A DNA stretch of 64,000 bases. Origin: Xiheibacterium sp038325765. Its GTDB lineage: Bacteria; Myxococcota_A; Polyangia; Nannocystales; Nannocystaceae. Location of the stretch: contig JBBQJI010000036.1 in the NCBI GenBank assembly GCA_038325765.1, positions 1-64,000 on the forward strand, in the 5' to 3' direction. Position 1 is the stretch's first letter. Every line of letters starts with the position of its first letter. Under the pieces are notes generated by a model. It was not told the origin of the DNA and made no database searches. It saw only the letters and a program-made list of their open reading frames with translations. This document shows, piece by piece, positions 37,690 to 46,127 of this stretch. A program made the translations under genes and the position numbers.

Positions 37690-38802
37690 ATGTCTGAACT
37701 CCTGCGCGCCCCCGCCGAGACCAAGTACGCCGAAGAGCTCGCCTACCTCGCCTGCGTGGACGACACCAAGCGCCCGTTCTCGTGGAGGCTCTCGCCGAAG
37801 ATGGTCCGCATCTTCGTGCTCGGCAGCCGCGACAAGGACGGTCTGGACCGAACCATCGCACAGAAGTGGTACGGGCACGCCGCGCTGGTCGAGAAGGCGA
37901 TCGTGACCCTGGCGTCCGACCGTGGCCTGCTGCTCATCGGCGACCCCGGCACCGGGAAGAGCTGGCTCGCCGAGCTGCTCTCCGCGGCGATCTGTGGCAA
38001 CTCGACGCTGGTCGTCCAGGGCACGGCGGGCACGAGCGAGGACCACATCAAGTACGCGTGGAACGTCGCCGAGGTCATCGCCAAGGGCCAATCGAAGTCG
38101 TCCATGATCCCCTCGCCGATGATGACCGCGATGCTCGAAGGCAAGCTCGGCCGGTTCGAAGAACTGACCCGCTGCACCTCGGACGTGCAGGACGCCCTCA
38201 TCAGTATCCTCAGCGAGAAATACGTGTCGATCCCCGAGCTGGACACCGACAACATCGTGTTCGCGCAGCCGGGCTTCAACGTGATCGCCACCGCCAACAG
38301 CCGCGACCGCGGGGTCAACGAGCTGTCGAGCGCGCTCAAGCGGCGGTTCAACTACGTGCAGATCCCCATCGTCACCAACCGCCGGGCGGAGAAGGAGATC
38401 GTCGAGTTCCGCGTGCGCGACCTCCTGCGGCGCAACGAGTTCGAGGTCGAGATCCCGCCGGCACTGCTCGAGGTGCTGCTGCAGACGTTCGCGGATCTGC
38501 GGGCCGCCGCCCAGGCTGCGGCCAGCGACGACGAGCGACTGGAATCGGCGTTGTCCACCGCCGAGCAGATCGGTGTGGTCGAGGACGCTGTGCTGCACGG
38601 GCAGTTCTTCGGCGCGGCGACGGTCGAGCCCGCCGCGCTGGCGCAGGCCCTGGTCGGCACGCTGGTGCGGCGGATCCCCGAGGATCTCACGGTGCTCAAC
38701 AAGTTCTGGCACGCCGTGGTCCAGGAGCGGGCCAAGGAGCACGGCGGGCCGTGGGACGAGTTCCTCGCCGCGGGCAAGCAGGCGCTGGCGCTGCATGAGT
38801 GA
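37690..38802 (+). CDS. MoxR-type AAA+ ATPase
   Basis: This 370-residue ATPase has Walker A GDPGTGKS (residues 84-91), an acidic Walker B-like position in RFEELTRC, VQDALISILSEK, a sensor-1 position in IATANSRDRG, and an arginine-finger/sensor region in ALKRRFN. These and the helical insert place it in the MoxR clade. MoxR proteins act as chaperones together with VWA-domain partners. A helical C-terminal domain (about 230-370) completes the fold. The ATG at 37690 fits; its 3' end overlaps the next gene by 8 bases. Confidence 0.9.
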   Translation: MSELLRAPAETKYAEELAYLACVDDTKRPFSWRLSPKMVRIFVLGSRDKDGLDRTIAQKWYGHAALVEKAIVTLASDRGLLLIGDPGTGKSWLAELLSAAICGNSTLVVQGTAGTSEDHIKYAWNVAEVIAKGQSKSSMIPSPMMTAMLEGKLGRFEELTRCTSDVQDALISILSEKYVSIPELDTDNIVFAQPGFNVIATANSRDRGVNELSSALKRRFNYVQIPIVTNRRAEKEIVEFRVRDLLRRNEFEVEIPPALLEVLLQTFADLRAAAQAAASDDERLESALSTAEQIGVVEDAVLHGQFFGAATVEPAALAQALVGTLVRRIPEDLTVLNKFWHAVVQERAKEHGGPWDEFLAAGKQALALHE

Positions 38803-41656
38803 CACGCCCGAGCCCGGCACGGGCCCGGCGCCCGTGTCCGCCCTCGTCGAGGAGCTCCGCGCAGTGGCGCGGGCCTTCACCGCCGACGAGGCCGCGACCG
38901 CGTCGATCCTCGAGACGATGGCCGAGGACGTTCGTCGCGCCCTGGCCGAGCCCCTGACGATCTTCCCGGTGGCGCACCACAGCCCCGCCAGCGCGGTCCA
39001 CATGGTCCGGTTGCTGCGGGCGCGCCAACCCAAGCTGGTGTTCGTCGAGTTCTGCGAGGATCTGCGGGATCAGGTCGAGGGCCTGCGCGACTGCACTCTG
39101 CCCGTCGCGCTGCAGGCCTTCGCGTCGGAGCCCGTCGGGTTCCCCCCTGACTGGGCGCCCCTGGCCGTGGTCGCGCCGCTGACCGAGCTGTCGGCCGAGT
39201 ATCAGGCGATCGCGTACGCCCTCGGCACCGAGGGCGTCGAGCTCGTGTTCGTCGATCGCGACGTCGACGCGGTGTTCCGGTGGATGGATCCCGCGGACAA
39301 CCCGATGACGCCCGTGCCCGACGACGACGCGGCGGATGCCGCGACCGACGACGACGATGACGCGGGCCGCCTGCACGGCGAGGCAGTCGGCGTGGAGGTC
39401 GGTCGGCTCGAGCCGAGCTTCGTCGAGTTCCGCGACGCCCTGCTGCAGAATGCGCGCATGACCCACTTCTCGGAGTGGAACGCGCTGTACATCGAGGAGC
39501 CGACGATCGGCGCCGACACGCACACCTACCGCGAGGTGATGGCGATGGTCGGCAGCCTGTTCCGTCGGCTCGGCTCGACGCCCCACGCCCGCGAGGAGAT
39601 CCGCCGCCGCGATCGCTTCATGTGGACGCGGATCAAGCAGACCCTCGCCGCACGCGGGGTCGACCCCGAGGACGCCGTGTTCATCTGCGGCGCCGCGCAC
39701 ACCGTCGCCGACGACTGCCCGGAGTGGGGCACGGCCAACGCGCTGCTGTGGGCAGGCGCCGAGGGCGACGCCAAGAGCGGCACGGCGTGGAAGTACGGCT
39801 TCATCCCGTCGAGCTATGGCGCGATCGAGCTGCAGTTCGGTCACCCACGCGGGGCGGTGTCGCTGGCCGAGACCGTGTGGCGCAAGGCGATCGCGCGGTG
39901 GAACGTGGTGCCGTTCACGCTGGATGCCGGCAAGTCGACGAAGTCGGCCAAGGCCGCCAAGGCCGCCGGTGGGCCCAAGCCCAAGCCCAAGCGCACCGCC
40001 CCGGTGCCCGAGCAGCTCGGGCTGCGCGCGGTGCTGCGCGATCCTCCACCGCTGACCGAAGCCGACGAGGCCGAGCTCATCGGGTGGTGCACGCGGGTGG
40101 TCGCGGACGCCCGAAAGCACCGCTACCTCGCGTCGACGGCGGACGCGATCGCGATCTACGAGACGTCGATCCTGCTCGCGCGGATGCGATCGCGGCGCCG
40201 GCCGTCGCCGTTCGACTTCATCGACGCCGCACAGACCTGCCTCGAGAAGGGCGCCGTGCCTGGGCGCCGGGATGTCCGCGCGATCTGCCACGCGATGCTC
40301 GGGGGCGATCGGATCGGGCAGGTCGGATATGCTTCGCTGCCGCCGTTGGTGCAGGACGTCTACGATCGACTGGCGCCGATCGGGCTCACGGCGAAGACCA
40401 CCAAGGTCGTGCGCGCCCTGATGGACTTCGACGCCGAGCCCGAGCTGCGGGCGTGCTCGCGTCTGCTGTGGCGACTGCACTGGATCCTGCCCGACGCCCG
40501 AGTGGCGCGCCCGATCATGGGCAAGCTCGAGCTCGGCGCCGAGCCGCGGCAGGAGAGCTGGGACGTGCGGCTCTCTGGCCCCGAGCAGCGTGCGGTGATC
40601 GAGCTCGGCTTCGCCGGCGTCACCGTCGAGCAGGTCCTCGAGCGGCGGCTCACCGAGGCGGCGTTCGCCGAGACCGCGCGGACGACCGACGCCCTCGAGG
40701 CCGCGGAGTCGTGCGTGCTGCTGCTCGATCAATCGCGCCTGGCCCAGACGCTGGGCGAGCGCGCCGTCCACCTGCTCGCGCGCGAGCACGGGCCCGACGA
40801 CGCCGGCGAGATCTTCGAGCGCGCGCGGCGGCTGGTGCACCACTTCCGGGCCCAGCCGCAAGGCGTGCCCGCCTGGCTATCCCGGTTCGTCGCGACCGGC
40901 TACGCGACCTACGCCAGCTCCCTGCCGGCCGCGTTCGGCGATCGCGGGACCTCACCGTTGCAGCTCGGCGCGGTGCTGTCGTTCGTGTTCACGCTCGAGA
41001 GCCTGGCGCTCGCGATGGGCTGCCAGCGCAGCCAGCTCGTGATCGCGATCGAGCAGGCCAGCGCGCAGGCGGCCGACCCCGAGAAGCTCGGGCTGCTGTG
41101 GGCGACGCAGTGGTTGGTGCAGCTGCGTGACGAGGCGGGTGTGCGTGGGGCGTTCGCCGCGGTGCTCGAGCATCCGCTCGGGCGTAACGGGTTCCCGCGC
41201 TATCTCTCGGGGTTCCTGCGGGCCCTCGCGTTCGCGCCCAAGGCCGCGCCGCTGGCGGTGGAGCTGCTCGGTCGCGCGTTCTCGGTGCTCCCCGACGCGG
41301 TGCTGCTGCCGTGGATGCCGGGCCTGCTGACGACGTTGCGCGAGCAGGCGATCGACACCGTGCCTGCGTTGATGAAGGAGCTCGCGCGGACGCTGCCTCT
41401 GCCCGGTGCCCTCGCGCGGTGGTCCCCGCCGTGGATCGACGCGCCGGCGGTCGCGGTCGCGGTCGATGGACCGATCGCGCCGACGCGATCGGAGCAGGCG
41501 GGCGCGGCTCATGGGTTGCTCCGGCGATTCCCCGAGGCGACCGATGCGTGGGCGCAGGCCCTGGCGATCGAGTCGCCATGGATCGCCGGAGGAACCGACG
41601 TCGGCAACACGCCGGACGGCGACGCCGCGCGGCACGAGATCTCGGGGCGGTCGTGA
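38795..41656 (+). CDS. DUF5682 (TraB-like) protein of MoxR cassette
   Basis: This 953-residue protein is the largest member of the cassette. The first part (about 60-330) resembles the DUF5682/TraB-like fold: FPVAHHSPASAVHMV, LVFVEFCEDLR, MTHFSEWNALYIEEP and VFICGAAHT, where His and Glu/Asp residues could form an enzymatic or metal site. An Asp-rich linker lies near 178-193 and a Lys/Pro-rich linker near 380-405. The remainder is helical and contains several leucine-rich segments. The function of the family is unknown. The ATG at 38795 overlaps the MoxR gene by 8 bases. Confidence 0.82.
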   Translation: MSDTPEPGTGPAPVSALVEELRAVARAFTADEAATASILETMAEDVRRALAEPLTIFPVAHHSPASAVHMVRLLRARQPKLVFVEFCEDLRDQVEGLRDCTLPVALQAFASEPVGFPPDWAPLAVVAPLTELSAEYQAIAYALGTEGVELVFVDRDVDAVFRWMDPADNPMTPVPDDDAADAATDDDDDAGRLHGEAVGVEVGRLEPSFVEFRDALLQNARMTHFSEWNALYIEEPTIGADTHTYREVMAMVGSLFRRLGSTPHAREEIRRRDRFMWTRIKQTLAARGVDPEDAVFICGAAHTVADDCPEWGTANALLWAGAEGDAKSGTAWKYGFIPSSYGAIELQFGHPRGAVSLAETVWRKAIARWNVVPFTLDAGKSTKSAKAAKAAGGPKPKPKRTAPVPEQLGLRAVLRDPPPLTEADEAELIGWCTRVVADARKHRYLASTADAIAIYETSILLARMRSRRRPSPFDFIDAAQTCLEKGAVPGRRDVRAICHAMLGGDRIGQVGYASLPPLVQDVYDRLAPIGLTAKTTKVVRALMDFDAEPELRACSRLLWRLHWILPDARVARPIMGKLELGAEPRQESWDVRLSGPEQRAVIELGFAGVTVEQVLERRLTEAAFAETARTTDALEAAESCVLLLDQSRLAQTLGERAVHLLAREHGPDDAGEIFERARRLVHHFRAQPQGVPAWLSRFVATGYATYASSLPAAFGDRGTSPLQLGAVLSFVFTLESLALAMGCQRSQLVIAIEQASAQAADPEKLGLLWATQWLVQLRDEAGVRGAFAAVLEHPLGRNGFPRYLSGFLRALAFAPKAAPLAVELLGRAFSVLPDAVLLPWMPGLLTTLREQAIDTVPALMKELARTLPLPGALARWSPPWIDAPAVAVAVDGPIAPTRSEQAGAAHGLLRRFPEATDAWAQALAIESPWIAGGTDVGNTPDGDAARHEISGRS

Positions 41657-41670
41657 GGTGCGACGACGCC

Positions 41671-42510
41671 ATGGGATCGCGCGCTCGCTCCTGGGTCCTC
41701 GTCGTGTCGCTCGTCGGCTGTGGGGCTCCGCCGCCCACTCCCGCCGCGCCTCCGGCCACCCCGCCACCGCGGTCGCCGTCGACCATCGTCGCGACCCAGG
41801 CCGCGCCGGGGCCGGTCGCGCCGACCCCCAAGCCGGTCGCAGTGACCCCCAAGCCGGTCGCGCCCGATCCGGCGCCGCCCCCACGCTTCACCCACGCCGA
41901 TCTCGATCCCGACAACGACGCAGTGCCCGGTCCGCCCGCGCCGCTCGCCGACTGCGAGACGCGGCTGCGCGACGCGGGCGTGACGTTCAAGCCAGCGCGC
42001 ATCGGCACCAGCCGCGAGGTGGACGGCGTGCCCCGGTGCGGCGCAAAGCAGGTGGTGCGCTTCCGTCGGGGGCCCGGCGCGATCCGTTACAGCAGCGCGC
42101 CGTTGCTGACGTGCACGATGGCGCTCGCGCTCGCCGACTTCGAGCGCGTCGCGCAAGAAGAGGCCGAGCGCGCATTCGGTAGCCGCATCGTCGGGATCGA
42201 GCACCTTGGCACCTTCAACTGCCGCGAGATGGCGCGCTACGATCTCGTCAGCGAGCACAGCTACGCCAACGGCTTCGACCTGCGGCGGTTCACGCTCGCC
42301 AACGGCGCGGTGGTCGACGTGCTCGAGCACTTTCGACCCAACGAAGCCGAGCCCACCGACGCGAAATCCCGGTTTCTGCGCGCGCTGGCCAACCGCCTGT
42401 TCGACGAGGCGGTGTTCTCGGTGGTGGTGACGCCCTTCTTCGACAGCGCGCACCGCAACCACCTCCACGTGGATCTGGCGCGCTACCGCGTGGACGGCTC
42501 GCGGCCCTGA
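41671..42510 (+). CDS. Extensin-like family lipoprotein
   Basis: This 279-residue protein has a signal with lipobox LVGC (residue 17) and a Pro/Ala/Thr linker with repeated PTPKPVA-type units (about 20-70). An extensin-like domain follows, recognised by LLTCTMALALADFE, HLGTFNCR, HSYANGFDLRRFTLANG and HRNHLHVD. Members are periplasmic or surface proteins, some predicted to bind or cleave cell-wall material with the His/Asp set seen here. The ATG at 41671 gives the signal peptide. It lies 14 bases after the DUF5682 stop, so it may be cotranscribed although it is unrelated. Confidence 0.8.
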   Translation: MGSRARSWVLVVSLVGCGAPPPTPAAPPATPPPRSPSTIVATQAAPGPVAPTPKPVAVTPKPVAPDPAPPPRFTHADLDPDNDAVPGPPAPLADCETRLRDAGVTFKPARIGTSREVDGVPRCGAKQVVRFRRGPGAIRYSSAPLLTCTMALALADFERVAQEEAERAFGSRIVGIEHLGTFNCREMARYDLVSEHSYANGFDLRRFTLANGAVVDVLEHFRPNEAEPTDAKSRFLRALANRLFDEAVFSVVVTPFFDSAHRNHLHVDLARYRVDGSRP

Positions 42511-42608
42511 GCTGGGCGCGCTCGAGCGGGACGGCATCCACCGCGTGGCGCGCGGTGCTGAACTCGCGCGACGATCCGACGATCGTGTGCTCGGACCCGA
42601 CCCGGTCG

Positions 42609-42622
42609 ACGACGATCGTCGT
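42609..42622. promoter_or_regulatory. 14-bp perfect palindrome, candidate operator
   Basis: ACGACGATCGTCGT is a perfect palindrome ending 4 bases before the -35 element of the TRL-like gene. Its core ACGATCGT also occurs at 42579-42586, with centres 33 bp apart (about three helical turns), a spacing suited to cooperative binding of a dimeric regulator. Confidence 0.4.
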
Positions 42623-42626
42623 GAAC

Positions 42627-42655
42627 TTGACGCAGCGAGAGCGGACGCCCTAGAT
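42627..42655 (+). promoter_or_regulatory. Sigma-70-like promoter for TRL-like gene
   Basis: TTGACG (42627-42632) and CTAGAT (42650-42655) are separated by exactly 17 bases, a near-consensus housekeeping promoter. The expected start would fall near 42662, leaving a leader of about 76 bases before the ATG at 42738. It is the best promoter match noticed in the window. Confidence 0.6.
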
Positions 42656-42737
42656 TCCCGCCGCGAACGGTGCCCCGGTGCAACCTCGCGTAGCGAGTTT
42701 CATCGACGTACCGCCGCCACCACGGAGCATCAATCAC

Positions 42738-43079
42738 ATGCGCGTTCGCACCCTCTCCACCCTCATTTTCATCTCCCTCGTCGGCTCCGGCTGTGCCGGT
42801 GCTCTGGGCTACCAGCCGCCGGTCGGTGGCATCTACGCCGGCGCCAAGGGCATCAACCCCTCCACCCGCGTCGAACTCGAGGACACCGCCCGTCCCGGCC
42901 CCAAGACCGGCAAGGCCTGCGCGTCCGGCGTGCTCGGCGTCGCCTCGTGGGGCGACATGAGCCTCGACGGCGCCAAGAAGGCCGGCGGCATCAGCCGCGT
43001 CGACACGCTCGACTACAAGACCATGGACATCCTCGGCGTCGTCTACCAGCAGCACTGCACCATCATCACCGGCGAGTGA
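42738..43079 (+). CDS. TRL-like family lipoprotein
   Basis: This 113-residue protein has a lipoprotein signal ending in GSGC (residue 19). The mature part matches the TRL-like family: KACASGVLGVASWGDMSLDGAKKAGG, with the following segment ISRVDTLDYKTMDILGV and a terminal CTIITG. Family members are small bacterial surface lipoproteins of unknown function. A strong promoter at 42627-42655 lies upstream, suggesting independent and high expression. GGAG at 42724-42727 is the nearest ribosome-site-like sequence. Confidence 0.75.
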   Translation: MRVRTLSTLIFISLVGSGCAGALGYQPPVGGIYAGAKGINPSTRVELEDTARPGPKTGKACASGVLGVASWGDMSLDGAKKAGGISRVDTLDYKTMDILGVVYQQHCTIITGE

Positions 43080-43134
43080 TGATCAGCGGGGCGCCCCGCG
43101 AGTCGATTCGGCTCGCGGGCCCTGCCCCTTGCGA

Positions 43135-43734
43135 CTACCCCTTGCTGATGCGCGCCCGCAGGAACGGCTCGAGCTTGCCGCTCTCGAGCTTGCGCGAGTA
43201 ACGACGCAGCCGCTTCGAGTGGCTCTTCGGGTCCCACTTCCGCAGGGCACGGAACAGCCGCTGCATGCCCTCTATACCCGCCGTCTCGGCCCCGAGATCG
43301 AACGACGCGACCTCGGTCCCCGCGTCGTGCATCCGCAGCAGGTAGTCGGCCTTGCCGCACTGATACGCCGCCCGCATGTATGACGAGTACACGAAGCGGC
43401 GATCGGTCGCGGCATAGGCGACCACCGGCTGCGCCACCGGCAGCGACGGATCGGTCATCGCCTCGATCCAATCGATCGCGAAGTCGCGGGTGCGCACCCA
43501 CTGCTTCGAGTCCGCCGTCGCCGGCGCGACGTCGAGGTACCACGCGCACGCAGCCATCGCCGCCTCGCGGTGCGCGGGCAGCGTCGCGGGATCGCTGAAG
43601 TCCCACTGCTCCGGCACGGCCGACGGCGCGGCCGGAGCCACGACCGCGCGCAGGTGCTTGCCCTGACCCGCGCCGCAGGCGGTCAGGGCCGCGGCGGCGC
43701 AGCACGACAGGAACGCGCGAGAGAAGCCGAGCAT
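43135..43734 (-). CDS. Hypothetical lipoprotein
   Basis: No family recognised. From the ATG at 43734 the 199-residue protein has a hydrophobic signal with lipobox LTAC (residue 20), then a helical domain with several Tyr/Trp/Cys residues (FVYSSYMRAAYQCGKADY). The tail is very basic (KSHSKRLRRYSRKLESGKL), unusual for a surface lipoprotein, and may contact nucleic acid, membrane or cell wall. ATGs at 43749 and 43773 are alternative starts. It is convergent with the TRL-like gene. Confidence 0.6.
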   Translation of the reverse strand: MLGFSRAFLSCCAAAALTACGAGQGKHLRAVVAPAAPSAVPEQWDFSDPATLPAHREAAMAACAWYLDVAPATADSKQWVRTRDFAIDWIEAMTDPSLPVAQPVVAYAATDRRFVYSSYMRAAYQCGKADYLLRMHDAGTEVASFDLGAETAGIEGMQRLFRALRKWDPKSHSKRLRRYSRKLESGKLEPFLRARISKG

Positions 43735-43741
43735 CGCCGCG

Positions 43742-43870
43742 CTCGGCATAGCCCAACGCGATCCGTGGCTCAAGTGGGTTCTTCGCGGCGCGAGTCCACC
43801 ACATCACCGCCTGCGCGACATCGCGCGGCAAGGCCCAGGGCGCGTGGCAGATCCCCGCTCCCCCGAACTG
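43742..43870 (-). pseudogene. Possible Sel1-repeat relic
   Basis: Read leftward from 43870 the frame gives a Sel1/TPR-like helix pair with GICHA, LPRDVAQAVMWWTRAA and ALGYAERGDA. This matches the Sel1 pattern, but no start codon or continuing domain is present and the frame then departs into the lipoprotein gene. It overlaps the region before the Rieske gene and is probably debris. Confidence 0.35.
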
Positions 43871-43893
43871 CGCTACGGTGGGCGACTCTCCGG

Positions 43894-44892
43894 ATGGCCT
43901 CCCAACCTCGTCGGTACGACATCTCGCCCTACTACGAAGGCTGGTTCCAGCTCGCGTGGAGCCGCGATCTGAAGCGCGGCCAGCTGAGGAAGATTCGGCA
44001 GTTCGGCACCACCTTCGTGATGTTCCGCGGCGACGACGGCAAGGTCGGCGTCATCGACGACATCTGCCCCCACCTGGGCGCCCACTTCTCCGAGGGCGGC
44101 TGCGTGCGTGGCAACACGGTGCGCTGCCCGTACCACCACTGGTCGTTCGGCCGCGATGGTCAGTGCGTCGACATTCCGTACAGCAAGAAGATCCCGGCCA
44201 AGGCCAAGGTCGGCAGCTACGCCGTAGAGGAGCGCTACGGCATGATCTTCATGTACCGCAGCGCGTCGGGTGGCCCGCCCAAGCGGCCGCTGCCCACCAT
44301 CGAGGGCTTCGATCCGGCGCAGTACTGCGAGCCCGAGCACTTCGACTTCTCGATCCGGATCCACGGCCAGGACATCATGGAGAACTCGGTCGACGGAGCC
44401 CACTTCTGGGCGGTCCACGGCCACACCATGCCGCGGTTCGAATTCACCGAAGATGCCGGCAGCCTCCGCGTGAACCAGCAGATGGCGGTCGAGCGGTTCG
44501 GCACCACGATCGACTTCCGGCTCGAGTTCCACCTCATCGAGCCCGGCTTCCACTACGTCCACTTCCCCAAGATCCCCGGCACCACCGCGATGGTGTTCTC
44601 GTCGATCGTCCCGATCGACGAGGTCTACACCAGCCACCGGATGACGTTCTGTATCAAGAAGACGACGGTGCCGGGCTGGTCCAACATCGTTCGCCGCTTC
44701 ATCATCTGGCAGATGATGAAGACCTACCGCGAGGACCTGCGGATCTGGGAGAGCAAGGAGTACCACGCGCACCCGGTGCTCTGTGACGGCGACGGATCAA
44801 TCATGAAGCTGCGGCGGTGGTTCGCCGGCTTCCTCGATCCGGTCGACGGCCCCAAGCTCGCGCGCCTGCCGGTCTCCTCCGGCCTCGCGTGA
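43894..44892 (+). CDS. Rieske nonheme iron oxygenase
   Basis: This 332-residue protein is an oxygenase alpha subunit. The Rieske [2Fe-2S] ligands are Cys58/His60 in CPHLGAH and Cys78/His81 in CPYHHW. The mononuclear iron site is in ENSVDGAHFWAVHGH (about 163-177), with the two histidines and bridging Asp expected. The overall layout resembles KshA, DAF-36/Neverland and bacterial sterol-modifying oxygenases, so a steroid or other lipid substrate is plausible but unproven. It needs a reductase, which is not nearby. The ATG at 43894 fits. Confidence 0.88.
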   Translation: MASQPRRYDISPYYEGWFQLAWSRDLKRGQLRKIRQFGTTFVMFRGDDGKVGVIDDICPHLGAHFSEGGCVRGNTVRCPYHHWSFGRDGQCVDIPYSKKIPAKAKVGSYAVEERYGMIFMYRSASGGPPKRPLPTIEGFDPAQYCEPEHFDFSIRIHGQDIMENSVDGAHFWAVHGHTMPRFEFTEDAGSLRVNQQMAVERFGTTIDFRLEFHLIEPGFHYVHFPKIPGTTAMVFSSIVPIDEVYTSHRMTFCIKKTTVPGWSNIVRRFIIWQMMKTYREDLRIWESKEYHAHPVLCDGDGSIMKLRRWFAGFLDPVDGPKLARLPVSSGLA

Positions 44893-44911
44893 GCCGGCGG
44901 AGCGGGACCTC

Positions 44912-45644
44912 ATGCGCATGCGCTTGCTCCGTCCCGCGATGGCCGCTCTGCTCGCGGTGGCAGCGTGTCATCCCGCGGTCGCGGAACCTGCGAGCCCGAC
45001 CCTGGCCCCCGCCGACGCCTGATCGACCGCGGACACCATCGAGCCACGCCCACCCCCGCACCAGCGCCGCCAGAGCCGCCGCCCACGTGGGAGTGGGCGG
45101 TCTCGGTGCTCTCCGAGCTCGCCGAGCACACCGATGTCGATCCCAGTGAGGCCGCGCTGGCCCGCTTCGTAGGTTCATGCAGCGACTACAGACCACCGCC
45201 GCGCCGACCGACATCGACGCGACGCGCCACGACGCCGTGTTCTTCGCCGGCGGCCACGGCACGATCTGGGACTTCCCCGGCGCCGCCGATCTGGCTCGCA
45301 TCGCGGGTGCCGTCTACGATCGCGGCGGGGTGGTCGCGGCGGGGTGCCACGGCCCCGCCGGTCTGCTCGGCGTGACGCTCGCCGACGGCGATCCGCTCGT
45401 CGCCGGTAAACGCGTCGCCGCGTTCACCAACGACGATGAGCGTGAAGTCGGCCTCGCGGAGGTGGTGCCGTTCCTGCTCGCCGACGCGTTGGAGGCCAAG
45501 GGCGCCACGCACGTGCCGGCGGCGAACTGGCAGCCGCAGGTCGTCGTGAGCGATCGCCTGGTGACCGGGCAGAACCCCGCCTCGGCGGGTGGTGTGGCGC
45601 GAAGTGTCGCCGAGTTGCTCGTCGGCTTGACGCCGCCGCGCTGA
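44912..45644 (+). pseudogene. Broken DJ-1/PfpI-type GATase gene
   Basis: An ATG at 44912 begins a short lipoprotein-like signal (LLAVAACHP), which stops at 45022. A second frame shows a Pro-rich linker and TWEWAVSVLSELAEH. A third frame from 45177 to 45644 is the C-terminal two thirds of a DJ-1/PfpI-like class I glutamine amidotransferase, with DAVFFAGGHGTIWDFPG, the nucleophile Cys in AAGCHGPAG, FTNDDEREVGL and LVTGQNPASA. The N-terminal part of that domain is missing. The pieces look like a gene disabled by deletion and frameshift. Residual expression of the 155-residue C-terminal frame cannot be excluded. Confidence 0.6.
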
Positions 45645-45663
45645 ACGACGACCGTCGCCCGCG

Positions 45664-45909
45664 ATGCCGCGCACGATCCTCGGAGTCCTCGTGCTGTTCC
45701 TGGTCGGCTGCCCGCCACCACCGGAGACGCGCGTGGGCGACGGGCCCGCCGGCACACCGACGGATCCGGTCGAGGTCTGCCGCGACGCCGGTGAGGTGTG
45801 CCGGTACGACGGCTCGCAACTCGGCGTGTGCAACGTGGACGCGGCGCGCGTGGGGACGCCGGCGTGTGCGGGGCCGGGCAAGTGTTTTCGCTGCGTGCCG
45901 CAGCACTGA
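45664..45909 (+). CDS. Small Cys-rich lipoprotein
   Basis: No family recognised. The 81-residue protein has a lipoprotein signal with lipobox LVGC (residue 16) followed by PPPPE. The mature part has six more cysteines in three close pairs (VCRDAGEVCRY, GVCNVDAARVGTPAC, GKCFRC), probably disulfide-bonded. Such short Cys-rich lipoproteins are common in myxobacteria. The ATG at 45664 gives the signal. It follows the broken GATase gene by 19 bases. Confidence 0.6.
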   Translation: MPRTILGVLVLFLVGCPPPPETRVGDGPAGTPTDPVEVCRDAGEVCRYDGSQLGVCNVDAARVGTPACAGPGKCFRCVPQH

Positions 45910-46127
45910 GCATGGACGGGGCGCGTCGTTCGTCGGCCGCAGCACCAAGCACCAAGTACGCCTGCCCGTGCGTGGGCTGACGCGGGGACCCGGGGCAGCG
46001 CCACACCGCCCGAGCCCGCCGCCGCCCTTCGACGTAGCACCCCTGGGATCGCGGCCAGGAGCCTGGGCCCGCGAGGCCAGCCCATTCGGGCTTCGGCACG
46101 CCCGTCACCCGTGCTACCCAACGTCGC

